From contig CP091739.1 of NCBI GenBank assembly GCA_022010095.1, forward strand, positions 1,054,001 to 1,118,000: DNA of 64,000 bases, read 5' to 3'. Below, one piece after another: positions 23,042-32,678 of the stretch; position 1 is the first letter of the stretch, and each line of letters opens with the position of its first letter. The notes under the pieces were generated by a model, which was given only the letters and a program-made list of their open reading frames with translations, did not search any database and was not told where the DNA came from. Source of the DNA: Clostridium sp. Lineage in GTDB: Bacteria; Bacillota_I; Bacilli_A; RF39; UBA660. The translations under genes and the position numbers were made by a program.

Positions 23042-23388
23042 ATGAGAAAAAAAGAACACATAAAAAAAGAATTTTTTTGGTTCAATGATGAAGAAGAAAA
23101 ATAGAATAAAAAGAATTATGTAATAAAAAGTGGAATGAATGAAAGTGATATAGTTAGAAATCTTATAATGGGTAATGATATAAAAAGAAGCTCCAAGTAA
23201 TAAATTTTACGAAGTTGTTAGGGATTTAAGGTCAATATCTAATAATATAAATCAACTTACAAGAAAAAGCACATTCACTTGGCTTTATAGATGAAAGAGA
23301 ATATAGAGAAGAAGTAGTTAGACTTGATATTATAATTGATGACTTAAAATTACAATTTCTAAATAAGAATATAGCAGGTAATAAATGA
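23042..23388 (+). CDS. MobC-like relaxosome accessory protein
   Basis: About 112 residues after bridging breaks near 23052, 23070, 23100 and 23190. The N-terminal part is a ribbon-helix-helix-like region (KSGMNESDIVRNLIMGNDI), the C-terminal part the MobC helix (VVRDLRSISNNINQLTRKA). It would bind oriT and help the relaxase nick. It lies 60 bp upstream of the relaxase gene, the usual order in this ICE family, so oriT is likely nearby. Confidence 0.8.
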
Positions 23389-23449
23389 TATTCCTTTTTT
23401 TATATGCTTGTTTAAGAGTGTCTAGTGAATGTTCTAGGATAGAGGAAGA

Positions 23450-24772
23450 ATGGCAACAACAGGAATATGGAAAGTTGAAAAAAGATTAGACCATGTTATT
23501 GACTATGTTATAAATCCAGAAAAAAACAATGAAAGATGGAGATTATCAAGAATTACATAAATTAGATGGTTATGAGAAATTAAATTATGAAACTGAAGAA
23601 GAATGTTTTGTATCAGCTTTAAATTGTTCTACTCATAGACCATACAAAGATATGATGCTTACTAAAGAGTTATATGGTAAGAAAAGTGGAATACTTGGTT
23701 ATCATGCTTTTCAATCATTTAAAGATGGAGGAATTACTCCAACACAAGCACATTTAATAGGAGTTAAATTAGCAGAAGAAATATGGGGAGATAGATTTGA
23801 AGTAATAGTTAGTACACATACAAATTGTAAACATATTCATAATCATTTTGTAATCAATTCAGTATCTTTTTAAAGATGGAAAAAAAATATCACGATAGTA
23901 GAGAAACTTATGCACTTATTAGAGATCTATCTGATACTTTATGTGAGGAATATGGATTAAGTGTTGTTAAAGATAAAAAAGTTAAGAAAGTTAACTATGA
24001 TAATTATTATCAAAGTTATGTTAAAAAGACAAATTACCATACATTTGCTAAACAAGATTTAGATAGAGCAATAGGTATGGCAGTGTCTTATAAAGATTTT
24101 TATCAACATTATAGAAAAAAAATGGGATATGAGATAAAAAGAAAGATATGGAAAGTTAAGTATAAGAAGAAGTCCATATAAAAGAAATATTAGAATTGAA
24201 AGGGCATTTGGTAGTGATTATTCCATAGATAATATAAATAGTAGAATTGAAAATACACACCTACCAAGAATACCTTTTATTGAATCATATAATAAAGAAT
24301 ATAATTATAAAAAAAGAATATAAAAAAACAAAGCACATGGATTATATGGACTATTCAAACATTATTGTTATATTTTTAAAAAGTTTATCCAACTAAATAT
24401 CCTAGAAAAGTGCTTCCAGTAAATATTAGATTAGACTTAAATAAAATGGAAGAAATATCAAATCAAACAAGACTGCTTGTAAGGGAAAAAAATAGAAACC
24501 AACGAGCAGTTTTTTTGTTTTATAAAGAACAGATAAATAGAGAGATTCAAGAGCTTATTAGTAAAAAAAGCATAATCTATGGATAAAGCATAAAAAGAGT
24601 TAAAACAGAAGAAGAAAAATTGTTAATTCGTAGTCAAATAAATGAAATCACTAAAGAATTAAAGGCAAAACGAAAGGAGGTGGTTTTATGTGATGGGATA
24701 GAAAAAAGAAGTAAAGATATAGAAGAAAGTATCAAGGAACTTGAAGAAAAGAGAAAGGAGAGAGACAAATGA
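23450..24772 (+). CDS. MobA/VirD2-type relaxase (MOBP family)
   Basis: Nicks oriT and stays bound to the 5' end of the transferred strand. The N terminus shows the family start (ATTGIWKVEKRLDHVIDYVI), the candidate catalytic tyrosine region, and the metal-binding histidines in HTNCKHIHNHFVINSV (near 23817). The C-terminal half is charged and coiled-coil-like. About 440 residues with breaks near 23525, 23865, 24118, 24160, 24300, 24365, 24515 and 24585. The stop overlaps the ATG of the next gene (ATGA), so PcfB is translationally coupled. Confidence 0.88.
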
Positions 24773-25567
24773 ATTCAAGTGAAGCCGCAGAGCAAATGGT
24801 CAAGTTTTCTATTGAGGGAATTGAAATGTTATTAAGAGTAAGTGGAACTGGTGCAGAAAGAATAGCAGTTATGCTTTATACAATGTCCAAAGATAAACAA
24901 ATGACAAAAGGTAAAACATCACTTAACAAAATGTTAAAATCTGGTAGTCCACTTCAAATATTTTCAGTTAAAGCAAGTGAACTTAAAAAGTTTGAAAAAG
25001 AGGCAAAAAAATATGGCATACTTTATACTGCTTTAATTGATAAAAATATTCCAGATAATGATGGCATAGTGGATATTATGGTAAGAAGTGAAGATGCATC
25101 AAAAGTAAATCGTGTTGTTGAAAGATTTAAACTTGCTCAAACTGATAACATTACAATTAGAAATGAGATAGAAAAAGACAAGATGGAAGAAATGATGAAA
25201 GAAGCTAAAGAAAAAGGTATTCCTGTTATTTCTGATGAGGAAAAACTTGCTAATGACATATTAGCAAAACCAATTCAAAAGGAGAAAAGTGAAGTATCAA
25301 ACCCCGAAGTGGCAAAGACACAAAAACCTCTGTCAGAGCCCAACTTAGAGAACTTAAAGGTACAGGAAGGTGTTATTAAAGAAAATAAACCTTCTGTTCG
25401 TAAATTACTTCAAAGATTAAAAAGATGAAGTAAAGTATAGAAATGTTCCAAAGGATTATAGGGAAACCTTAAAAAAAGGTCAGGAGGCAGTAGAAATTGA
25501 TGTTAATAAAAAAACAAAAAAACAACATATACTCCCCGATGGTAAAGTTAAAAAAACAAAAGTTTAA
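24769..25567 (+). CDS. PcfB/DUF3801-family conjugation protein
   Basis: The first 130 residues match the PcfB family: MLYTMSKDKQMTKGKTSLNK, then LKKFEKEAKKYGILYTALID and MVRSEDASKVNRVVERFKLA. PcfB of pCF10 is a relaxosome accessory factor that connects the relaxase to the coupling protein. A longer, charged tail follows; after a break near 25425 the frame continues (DEVKYRNVPKDYRETL) to about residue 265. It sits between relaxase and ArdC-like genes, consistent with that role. Confidence 0.82.
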
Positions 25568-25592
25568 AAAAATGGAAAGGAAAGATAAAAAA

Positions 25593-26441
25593 ATGAAAGA
25601 AGAAACTAAAGCATCTTATGATAAAGAGGCATATATTAAGAAAAAAAGAGAACAATTAGATAATGCATATAAAACTATTGATGAGGGATTAGAAGAAATA
25701 ACTACTAATCCCAATTTTTTTAAAGAGTATTTAACAGTGCAAGGTAAATTTGATTTATATACACCTAGAAATGCTATTTTAATCGCTAAACAATTACCTA
25801 ATGCAATACAGTTAAAAGAAATGAAAAAGTGGATTGAAGATAATATCAGTTTTAAAAGTAAGTATCCTAAAAAAAGATTGTTATACTTGATCCTAGAGAA
25901 CCATACACTACCAAAGATGGTAGAACAATAAAAGGATATACTGCGAAAGAACTTGTAGATATATCTGAAACTAATATGAAACCATATACTAAAAACTTAT
26001 GATAAAAAAATGATATTACAAGCACTATTACACGAATGTCCTATGGATGTTAAAAGTGTTGATAGTTTGGAGAATGATTTATCTTCTAAATGGGATACAG
26101 AAAATAAAGTATTGTATTTATGTAGGAATGAAGATAGTAATATAGCATTTAAAAACAGCAATAACAGAACTTGCTAAAAATAAATATATATGATAATACA
26201 AAAAGAAGTTGATAATGAAAAAGCAGAATGTGTAGCATATATGTTATGTAAAAAAATATGGCTTTGATATTGAATTTGATAATATAGAAAAAAATTACTG
26301 AAAGATTTAAAGATATGGAAAAAGAAAGATGTTGTTAACGAACTAACATCAATGAAAGAATCAGTTAAGGAACTTAATAAACAAATTAGTGATTATGTGC
26401 AAGAAAATATAAAACAGAAGAATAAAGAACAAGAAAGGTAA
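25593..26441 (+). CDS. ArdC/LtrC-like zincin-type protein
   Basis: The N-terminal domain (FDLYTPRNAILIAKQLPNAI) corresponds to the ssDNA-binding ArdC-N fold found in Tn916/Tn1549-family proteins, with the downstream VILDPREPYTTKDGRTIKGY segment. The C-terminal half resembles a degenerate zincin but I see no clear HExxH. The start at ATG 25593 is chosen because AAAGGAAAG lies before it; an upstream ATG at 25572 has none. Breaks near 25875, 25990, 26150, 26190, 26250 and 26320. Possible role: antirestriction or protection of incoming single-stranded DNA. Confidence 0.68.
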
Positions 26442-26443
26442 TT

Positions 26444-26776
26444 ATGAAAGATACAATAAAGTGTGAATTTACTGTTGAAGAAAGTAATTTAATTATAAAA
26501 TCACTTAATTTATTAAGAAACTATTTATCAAAAGCAAGAAAGAACAACAGAAACTGTTGATGAAATAATTATTAAGATAACTGAATATGGGAAAATAGAA
26601 ATAGATAAGTATGAAATAGGAATAATTATAAATGCTTTAAATAATTATAGATATAAATTAAAAAAAGTATGAATGAGTCAAGAAGTGAAGTAAATGAGCT
26701 TTTGTTAAGATTATTAGATGATAGTGAAAAAGTTAGTAAAAAAAAAAGTCCTTTCAAGGATAATCACGAGAGATAA
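26444..26776 (+). CDS. Small hypothetical ICE protein
   Basis: Starts 3 bp after the ArdC-like stop and ends in TAATG with the VirD4 gene. It reads MKDTIKCEFTVEESNLIIKS and, after breaks near 26535 and 26665, an acidic helical part (SRSEVNELLLRLLDDSEKV), about 108 residues. The first part resembles small ICE proteins that contain two repeated helix pairs (NLIIKSLNLLRNYL and IGIIINALNNYRYKL). Function unknown. Confidence 0.55.
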
Positions 26777-28634
26777 TGGAAGAAGATAAAAAAAGACAAA
26801 TAATAATCTTATCAATTATAGGTATAATTCCAATTATATGGATTGCACTTTTAATAGCACCTTATTCTAATGATGGAATATCAAGTATAATAAAAAACAA
26901 TAATCAAATATTTAATAATCCATTTAATATTAAGATATGTGAGAATAGTTTGAATACTGTTCTTTTTTTATTAGTTATATATATTGGTGGAATAGTTCTA
27001 TACTTTTCCACAAGAAAAAATTATAGAAGAAACGAAGAATATGGAAGTGCTAAATGGGGAAGTGCAAAAAAATATCTGCAAGAAGTATCAAGAAAAAAAT
27101 AGCAATAACAACAAGATACTAACTAGAAATGTTGAAATAGGACTTGATGGTAAGAAACATAGAAGAAACCTAAATGTATTAGTATGTGGAGGAAGTGGAG
27201 CTGGTAAAACTAGATTTTATGCAAAACCTAATATAATGCAGTGTAGTTGCTCTTTTTGTAACATTAGATCCAAAAAGGAGAAATATTAAGAGATACTGGT
27301 TATTTACTGGAACAAAAAAAGGTTATGAAGTAAAAAGTCTTGGATTTAATCAATATGGATAAAAGTCATTGTTATAATCCGTTTGTATATTTAAAAAGTG
27401 ATAATGATGTACAAAGACTTGTGACCAATCTTTTTAAATCAACAACACCAAAAGGAAGTCAAAGTAATGATCCATTTTGGGATACAGCTGCATCAATGCT
27501 TTTACTATCCCTAATATTTTATTTATGGTATGAAGCACCAGAAGAAGAACAAAACTTTACTATGGTAATGGAGATGTTAAGAGCAGGAGATGTTAAAGAA
27601 GATGATGATATGTATTCATCTCCACTTGATTTATTATTTGAAAGATTAGAAGAAAAAGAATCCAGAACATATTGCTTTTGAAATACTACAAAGATTATCA
27701 CTCTGGAAGTGCTAAAAACACTAAAAATCAATTCAAATAACATTAGCATCAAGATTAGAAAAGTTTAATTTAAGAAGTCTAGCAATGCTTACTATGACTG
27801 ATGAATTAGATTTGCCAAGTTTAGGAGAGAAGAAAACAGCATTATTTGCTTTAATACCAGATAACGATACATCATTTAATTTTATAGTAAGTATTTTATA
27901 CACTCAATTATTCCAACAATTATTTTTATTTAGCAGATCATAAATATGGTGGAAGTTTACCTATTCCAGTTCATTTTGTAATGGACGAATTTCCAAATGT
28001 AAGTCTTCCTGATGACTTTGAAAAAATTCTTTCCGTCATGAGGTCAAGACAGGTTTCAGTGTCTATTATTGTTCAGAATATAGCTCAAATTAAGGCACTT
28101 TTTGAAAAACAATGGGAAAGTATTTTAGGTAATTGTGATGAGTTTTTATATCTAGGTGGTAATGAGCAAAGCACTCATAAATATGTTAGTGAACTTATGG
28201 GAAAAGAAAATTTAGATTTAAACACTTATGGTAAATCACATGGAAGAAATGGTAATTATTCAACAAATTATCAACAAACTGGTAGAGATTTAATGACACC
28301 AGATGAAGTTAGAATGTTAGATAACAAGTATGCAATTTTATTTATTAGAGGAGAAAGACCGATAAAAGATTTGAAGTATGATATTTTGAAACATCCTAAC
28401 ATAAGTCTTACTACTGATGGTCATGCTCCATCATATGAACATGGTAAAGTAAATAATGCTATTGCAACTATAACTGTTGATTATGATGCAATAAATTATG
28501 ATTTCAAAGATATAGAAGTAGTAGCAAATAATTATGAGGTAATATCTAGTGAAGATATGGAAAGTTATTTAAATAGAAAGAAAGGAAATGATAAAAATGA
28601 AGAACAAAAAGAAAAGTATAGAAAAGAAAATTAA
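26776..28634 (+). CDS. VirD4/TraG-type type IV coupling protein
   Basis: Inner-membrane ATPase that delivers the relaxase-DNA complex to the secretion channel. Two N-terminal transmembrane helices (about residues 8-27 and 55-75), Walker A CGGSGAGKTRFYAKP (near 27187), Walker B VHFVMDEFPNVSLPDDFEK (near 27973) and the conserved RGERPIKDLKYD end. About 615 residues, normal size. Breaks near 27075, 27255, 27310, 27345, 27660, 27725 and 27920. The C terminus overlaps the pilin-like gene. All motifs are intact. Confidence 0.9.
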
Positions 28635-28926
28635 AAAAGGATATAAGATTTATGTATTAGCACTTGTTGGAATAAGTAGTTTAAGTATGTTTACTCCAAA
28701 TGTTTTTGCAGCTGATGATCCTATAACAGTTGTAAATAACTTATCAGACTTTATATTCCAACTAACAAAAGTAGTAGGTGGAATTATAGCAGGATATGGA
28801 GTTGTCCAAATTGGACTATCTTTTACAAATCACGATCCATCACAAAGAGTTAATGGAGCATTGTTTTGTGTAGGAGGAATTATTGTTATGTGTGCTAAAG
28901 CTATACTTACAAGAATTGCTGGTTAA
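28597..28926 (+). CDS. Maff2-like VirB2-type pilin/transfer membrane protein
   Basis: A Sec signal peptide (basic MKNKKKSIEKKIKKG, hydrophobic core, cleavage after VFA) is followed by two transmembrane helices (LTKVVGGIIAGYGVVQIGL and GALFCVGGIIVMCAKAIL). This is the Maff2 family of Tn1549-like elements, with VirB2-like topology. ATG 28597 is preferred over 28588 because the GAAAGGAA ribosome-binding site is at proper distance. It overlaps the virD4 end by 38 bp. Confidence 0.78.
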   Translation: MKNKKKSIEKKIKKGYKIYVLALVGISSLSMFTPNVFAADDPITVVNNLSDFIFQLTKVVGGIIAGYGVVQIGLSFTNHDPSQRVNGALFCVGGIIVMCAKAILTRIAG

Positions 28927-28932
28927 AAGTAT

Positions 28933-28958
28933 GGGTAGAAGTTAATTTCTACCCTTTT
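28933..28958 (+). terminator. Hairpin terminator/attenuator between pilin and VirB6-like genes
   Basis: Perfect 8-bp stem GGGTAGAA / TTCTACCC, followed by TTTT. A partial terminator here would make the pilin transcript more abundant than downstream genes. Confidence 0.65.
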
Positions 28959-28981
28959 ACTTATTATTAGGAGGTGTGAAA

Positions 28982-29830
28982 ATGTTAATATTAGCCAGTG
29001 GTAATTGGGTAGTAAATAATTTAGAAAATGCAATAGATACTTGGAATGATAAATTAAGTGAGATATGGCAAATAATTACACAATCACCTGAAGCATTTAA
29101 AGGTGGAACAATATGGCAAGTAATACTTAAAATAAATGGTGCAGTACAAGCAATAGGACTAGCATTATTAGTCTTATTTTTTGTTATTGGAGTAGTAAAG
29201 ACTTGTAGTTCTCTTGCAGATGTTAAAAAGCCAGAACATGCAATTAAATTATTTGTAAGGTTTGCAATCGCAAAGGGAATAGTAACTTATGGGCTTGATT
29301 TAATGTTATCTATTTTTAAAATAGTGCAGGGAGTTATATCAACAATAATGAAGTCTGCTGGTTTTGGGACTGTTACTAAAACAATTCTTCCCCAAGAAAT
29401 AGTTAAAGCAGTAGAAAGTTGTGGTTTTTTTGAATCTATTCCATTATGGGCAGTAACATTGATAGGAGGATTATTTGTAACAGTATTATCATTCATAATG
29501 ATACTTACTGTGTATGGCAGATTTTTCAAATTATATTTATATACTGCTATTGCACCAATACCTTTATCAACAGTAGCAGGAGAACCTACACAAAGAATAT
29601 GTGCAAGTTTTTTAAAATCATTTACAGCAGTATGTTTAGAAGGAGCAATAATAGTGTTGTCTTGTATTATTTTTTCGTTATTTGCATCAAGCCCACCAGT
29701 AGTTGATACAAGTGCAGCTGCAGTTACTCAAGTGTGGAAATATATTGGGGAACTCATCTTTAATATGTTAGTTTTAGTTGGAACTATTAAGATGAGTGAT
29801 AGAGTTGTAAGAGAAATGATGGGGTTATAA
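28982..29830 (+). CDS. VirB6/TrbL-like conjugation membrane protein
   Basis: 282 residues with at least six hydrophobic segments (for example AIGLALLVLFFVIGVVKTC, WAVTLIGGLFVTVLSFIMI and CLEGAIIVLSCIIFSLFA). The arrangement and conserved YTAIAPIPLSTVAGEPTQR stretch fit the VirB6/TrbL channel subunit of Tn1549-like elements. ATG 28982 follows GGAGGTG at the proper distance. The gene is intact, notable in this error-prone sequence. Confidence 0.82.
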   Translation: MLILASGNWVVNNLENAIDTWNDKLSEIWQIITQSPEAFKGGTIWQVILKINGAVQAIGLALLVLFFVIGVVKTCSSLADVKKPEHAIKLFVRFAIAKGIVTYGLDLMLSIFKIVQGVISTIMKSAGFGTVTKTILPQEIVKAVESCGFFESIPLWAVTLIGGLFVTVLSFIMILTVYGRFFKLYLYTAIAPIPLSTVAGEPTQRICASFLKSFTAVCLEGAIIVLSCIIFSLFASSPPVVDTSAAAVTQVWKYIGELIFNMLVLVGTIKMSDRVVREMMGL

Positions 29831-29832
29831 AT

Positions 29833-30772
29833 ATGAATTATAGAATACTAAAAAAATAAAGAATGATATAGAATTATTTTTTTAAAAAGAAAATATAGAA
29901 CATCAAAAATAAACATATTGATTATATTTTATTTAACCCTAAAAACTAATGATACTTATGTTTTGGCAAGTGATAATTATGATGATGCAATAGAGTTTAC
30001 TCCATATACTAAAAACTGAAAGAGGTGGTTATACACAAGTACCAGAATGGGATTATAACTTTGATTACTGTATTTATAATTATTTGGAAGAAGGATTAAA
30101 AAAATAGGATATATGACTGATGATGTTCATTATTCTATTTGGAACTCAATAAATGAATTGTACCCTAACGACATTGAATATAAAAATGGAGTTCAAGAAT
30201 ATTTGCAATATTGTAAGGAAAAAAATATTACAAAAAGAGTATTTAGATAAGAAAACAGGATTAAATACACCTAATATAATGAAATATTATAAAAAAATAA
30301 ATATGTAAAAGTATTAGAAAAATTGGGAAACTGATTATGGAGATTTAAGGTTTAGGGCAATTCTATATGAAAATGGAAAAAGCTAAAGCATATATTATTG
30401 CTAGTTATGATGAGGATATAGAAAAATGTAGAAGATTTAATTTATAAAGATTTTTGACAAATATTTAGAATTACCAAAGATATCTAAATGTTCTAAACTA
30501 TTACAAAAAAATCTACGATAATGTCTGTGAATCATCTGCGACAATGTGTCATATTACAAAAAGATGAGTGGAAAGATTATTACGAAAAATCTTTTTTTAA
30601 TGAAATAGATATTATTAAATTAAAAAGAAGAAATAAAAAAATACAACTTAGAAGATGTTATTACTCTTAATAATTACGAATATAAAGTAATTGGTTGGGG
30701 AGATTTAGAAACAAGATTTAATGACGATAGAAATATAGAAAAAAATAAAAAAATAAAGATAAGGAGAGATAA
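29833..30772 (+). CDS. Secreted hypothetical protein of the ICE transfer region
   Basis: Begins 3 bp after the VirB6-like gene. Bridging many breaks (near 29858, 29885, 29940, 30020, 30105, 30225, 30300, 30440, 30590 and 30640) gives about 305 residues. There is a basic start, a hydrophobic segment resembling INILIIFYLTLK with a possible cleavage after VLAS, and a body with GGYTQVPEWDYNFDYCIYNY and a repeated Tyr/Asn/Asp-rich pattern. No family recognised. It lies where other Tn1549-like elements carry variable genes. Confidence 0.5.
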
Positions 30773-30777
30773 ATTAA

Positions 30778-31043
30778 ATGAATAGAAAAATTAGATAATG
30801 GTATATTTCTAATAGATGTAGGATATAGAAATGATATTCCTATTGCTCTTGTAGAAAAAAACATTATAATGAAAAATGTTGAATATATAATTGCATTTAA
30901 TTATAAAATTGACAACAATAAAATAAATTGGGGCTATGGTTATTATTATGATAAAAAAACATAGACAAAGCTATGGAAGATTTTAAGAAAGTATTAGCAG
31001 GTCATAATCTTGCTGATACTTTTTTTAAGAAAGAAAGGAGTGA
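30778..31043 (+). CDS. Small hypothetical ICE protein
   Basis: ATG behind AAGGAGAG. Bridged (breaks near 30790, 30855, 30955 and 31025) it reads MNRKLDNGIFLIDVGYRNDI, then NVEYIIAFNYKIDNNKINWG and a helical end (MEDFKKVLAGHNLADTF), about 85 residues. No recognised domain. Its beta-rich body and short helical tail resemble small soluble ICE proteins of unknown role. Confidence 0.5.
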
Positions 31044-31049
31044 TAAATC

Positions 31050-31593
31050 GTGCAATACGAGATAAAAAGATAACAAAGTAATAGTTGATAAAGATTCATT
31101 TAACGAAGAAAGTGAAATACAATACTTAAACTTTGTTTTTAGGATATGATTTATTAAATAATTTTTTTATAAAGACTCTATATATTCGGAATGTGATGTT
31201 AATTATGATTTTTAGTGATTATTTATCAAGAAAGTTTATAAAAAAAGTGAAGAATATCAAAATACAAAATATTCTACATATGAAATGTTAGAAAAGTGGT
31301 TAAAAAAATAACATGAAAAACAATAAAAAAAGAATATGAAGAATTTATAGGTAAAGCAAAAAGACATATATGTAGTTGGTAATTATATTTGTATAGTAGA
31401 TGATTATAACTATGATAATCCTAAAGAAAGTATAGTTATGATTTATAAAAAAACAATAAAGATTATAGAAACGGAGATTATTTAGAGCAAGTATCATTAT
31501 CAAATGATAATATAAGAAAAAAATATTAAAGATTATATAATAGACACCTATAATGTTAAAAAAACTATAAAGAATATGAGAGGTAATATATGA
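31050..31593 (+). CDS. Hypothetical ICE protein
   Basis: A GTG start behind AAAGGAGTG. It begins MQYEIKDNKVIVDKDSFNEE (one break near 31070), contains VVGNYICIVDDYNYDN, and ends near the next ATG. At least eight breaks make the exact protein uncertain (about 175 residues). Composition is acidic and Tyr/Asn-rich like its neighbours. No family recognised. Confidence 0.42.
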
Positions 31594-32044
31594 GTAGAGA
31601 ATTGTTTAAAAGTATGGTTTATAAAGATAATAAAGTTTATACAAGACAGTGTAGTAATAATGTTAATCCTAAAAATTATGATAGAGAAGAAAATAAAGAA
31701 CTTACTAGATTATATCAAGAAAAGGGACAAGAAGATTTTGAAAAGTATTTTCTTACTAATCTAATATTGGAAGGTAATGTAGAAATATTAAGTGGGTGTA
31801 ATAATACCTTAAGAAGATTAAATTATCTTGCTAATTTATTATGGAAAGATAAAGAGTTTATAAAATTAAGAAATAAAGAAGATGAGATATTTAGAAAATC
31901 ACTTAATACTAAAAATAGAAGAAGAAAAAAATGATATTCAAATAGAATTTAAGAATATTAAGGAAGATATAAAAAAACCATGTATCTTCCTTTTTATGAT
32001 AATCATACAAGACTAAATAAAAAAATATAGAAAGAGGTAGGTAA
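31590..32044 (+). CDS. Hypothetical ICE protein
   Basis: The first 105 residues are one open frame (MSRELFKSMVYKDNKVYTRQ; FEKYFLTNLILEGNVEILSG; RRLNYLANLLWKD). A break near 31915 extends it with a charged helix and an end near IERGR. No recognised domain. It overlaps the previous stop by a few bases and closes the block of lineage-specific genes before DUF4314. Confidence 0.5.
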
Positions 32045-32071
32045 ATATGGAAAAACAGAGGAAAGATTGAA

Positions 32072-32316
32072 ATGATTAAAAAAATAAATATCCTGTAGGG
32101 ACAAGAATTAAATTAAATTATATGGATGATAATTATTCAGTTCCAAGAGGGACATGTGGAACTGTTGAATATGTAGATGATGAGGGACAAATTGGAATGA
32201 AATGGGATAATGGAAGTTCATTATCTTTAATTTATGGTGTTGATAGTTTTGAAATTATTACTAATAAAGAATTAAATCATAATTTTAAAAAAAATAAAGA
32301 TGAAAGGGGAAGATAG
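32072..32316 (+). CDS. DUF4314 family protein
   Basis: About 80 residues. The diagnostic segments are YPVGTRIKLNYMDDNY, GTCGTVEYVDDEGQIGMKWD and LSLIYGVDSFEI, a small SH3-like beta barrel found in Tn1549-like elements. ATG 32072 lies behind GAGGAAAG, with one break near 32085. It immediately precedes the PrgI gene. Role unknown. Confidence 0.8.
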
Positions 32317-32318
32317 AA

Positions 32319-32648
32319 TTGGAAGTAAAGATAAATAGAGAAATAAGAAATTACACGGAACATTTATTTTTTGGATTATCAATAAGACAATTTATATGTG
32401 CTATATGTGGTTGTTTGGTAGCAGTAGGACTTTATTTTATATTTAGTCCTATTTTTAATAAAGAGATTACTTCTTGGATATGTATTATAGGAGTCATACC
32501 ATTTGCAGGTATTGGCTTTTTTAAATATAATGGTATGAATTTAGAAGATTTTATTATCACTTGGATAAAATCAGAAATACTTATACCTAAAAAGTTAAAG
32601 TTTGTATCTGAAGATATGTATTATGAGATGACTAAAAAAATATTATAG
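32319..32648 (+). CDS. PrgI family conjugation membrane protein
   Basis: 109 residues, intact. Family pattern: INREIRNYTEHLFFGLSIRQ, then two transmembrane helices (FICAICGCLVAVGLYFIFSP and ITSWICIIGVIPFAGIGFF) and a basic C terminus. PrgI proteins are VirB3-like partners of the VirB4 ATPase, and the VirB4 gene follows. The start codon is TTG at 32319 behind AAAGGGGA. Confidence 0.85.
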   Translation: MEVKINREIRNYTEHLFFGLSIRQFICAICGCLVAVGLYFIFSPIFNKEITSWICIIGVIPFAGIGFFKYNGMNLEDFIITWIKSEILIPKKLKFVSEDMYYEMTKKIL

Positions 32649-32678
32649 AAAATAAAGCAAGGGAGGAGTTTAATAGAA

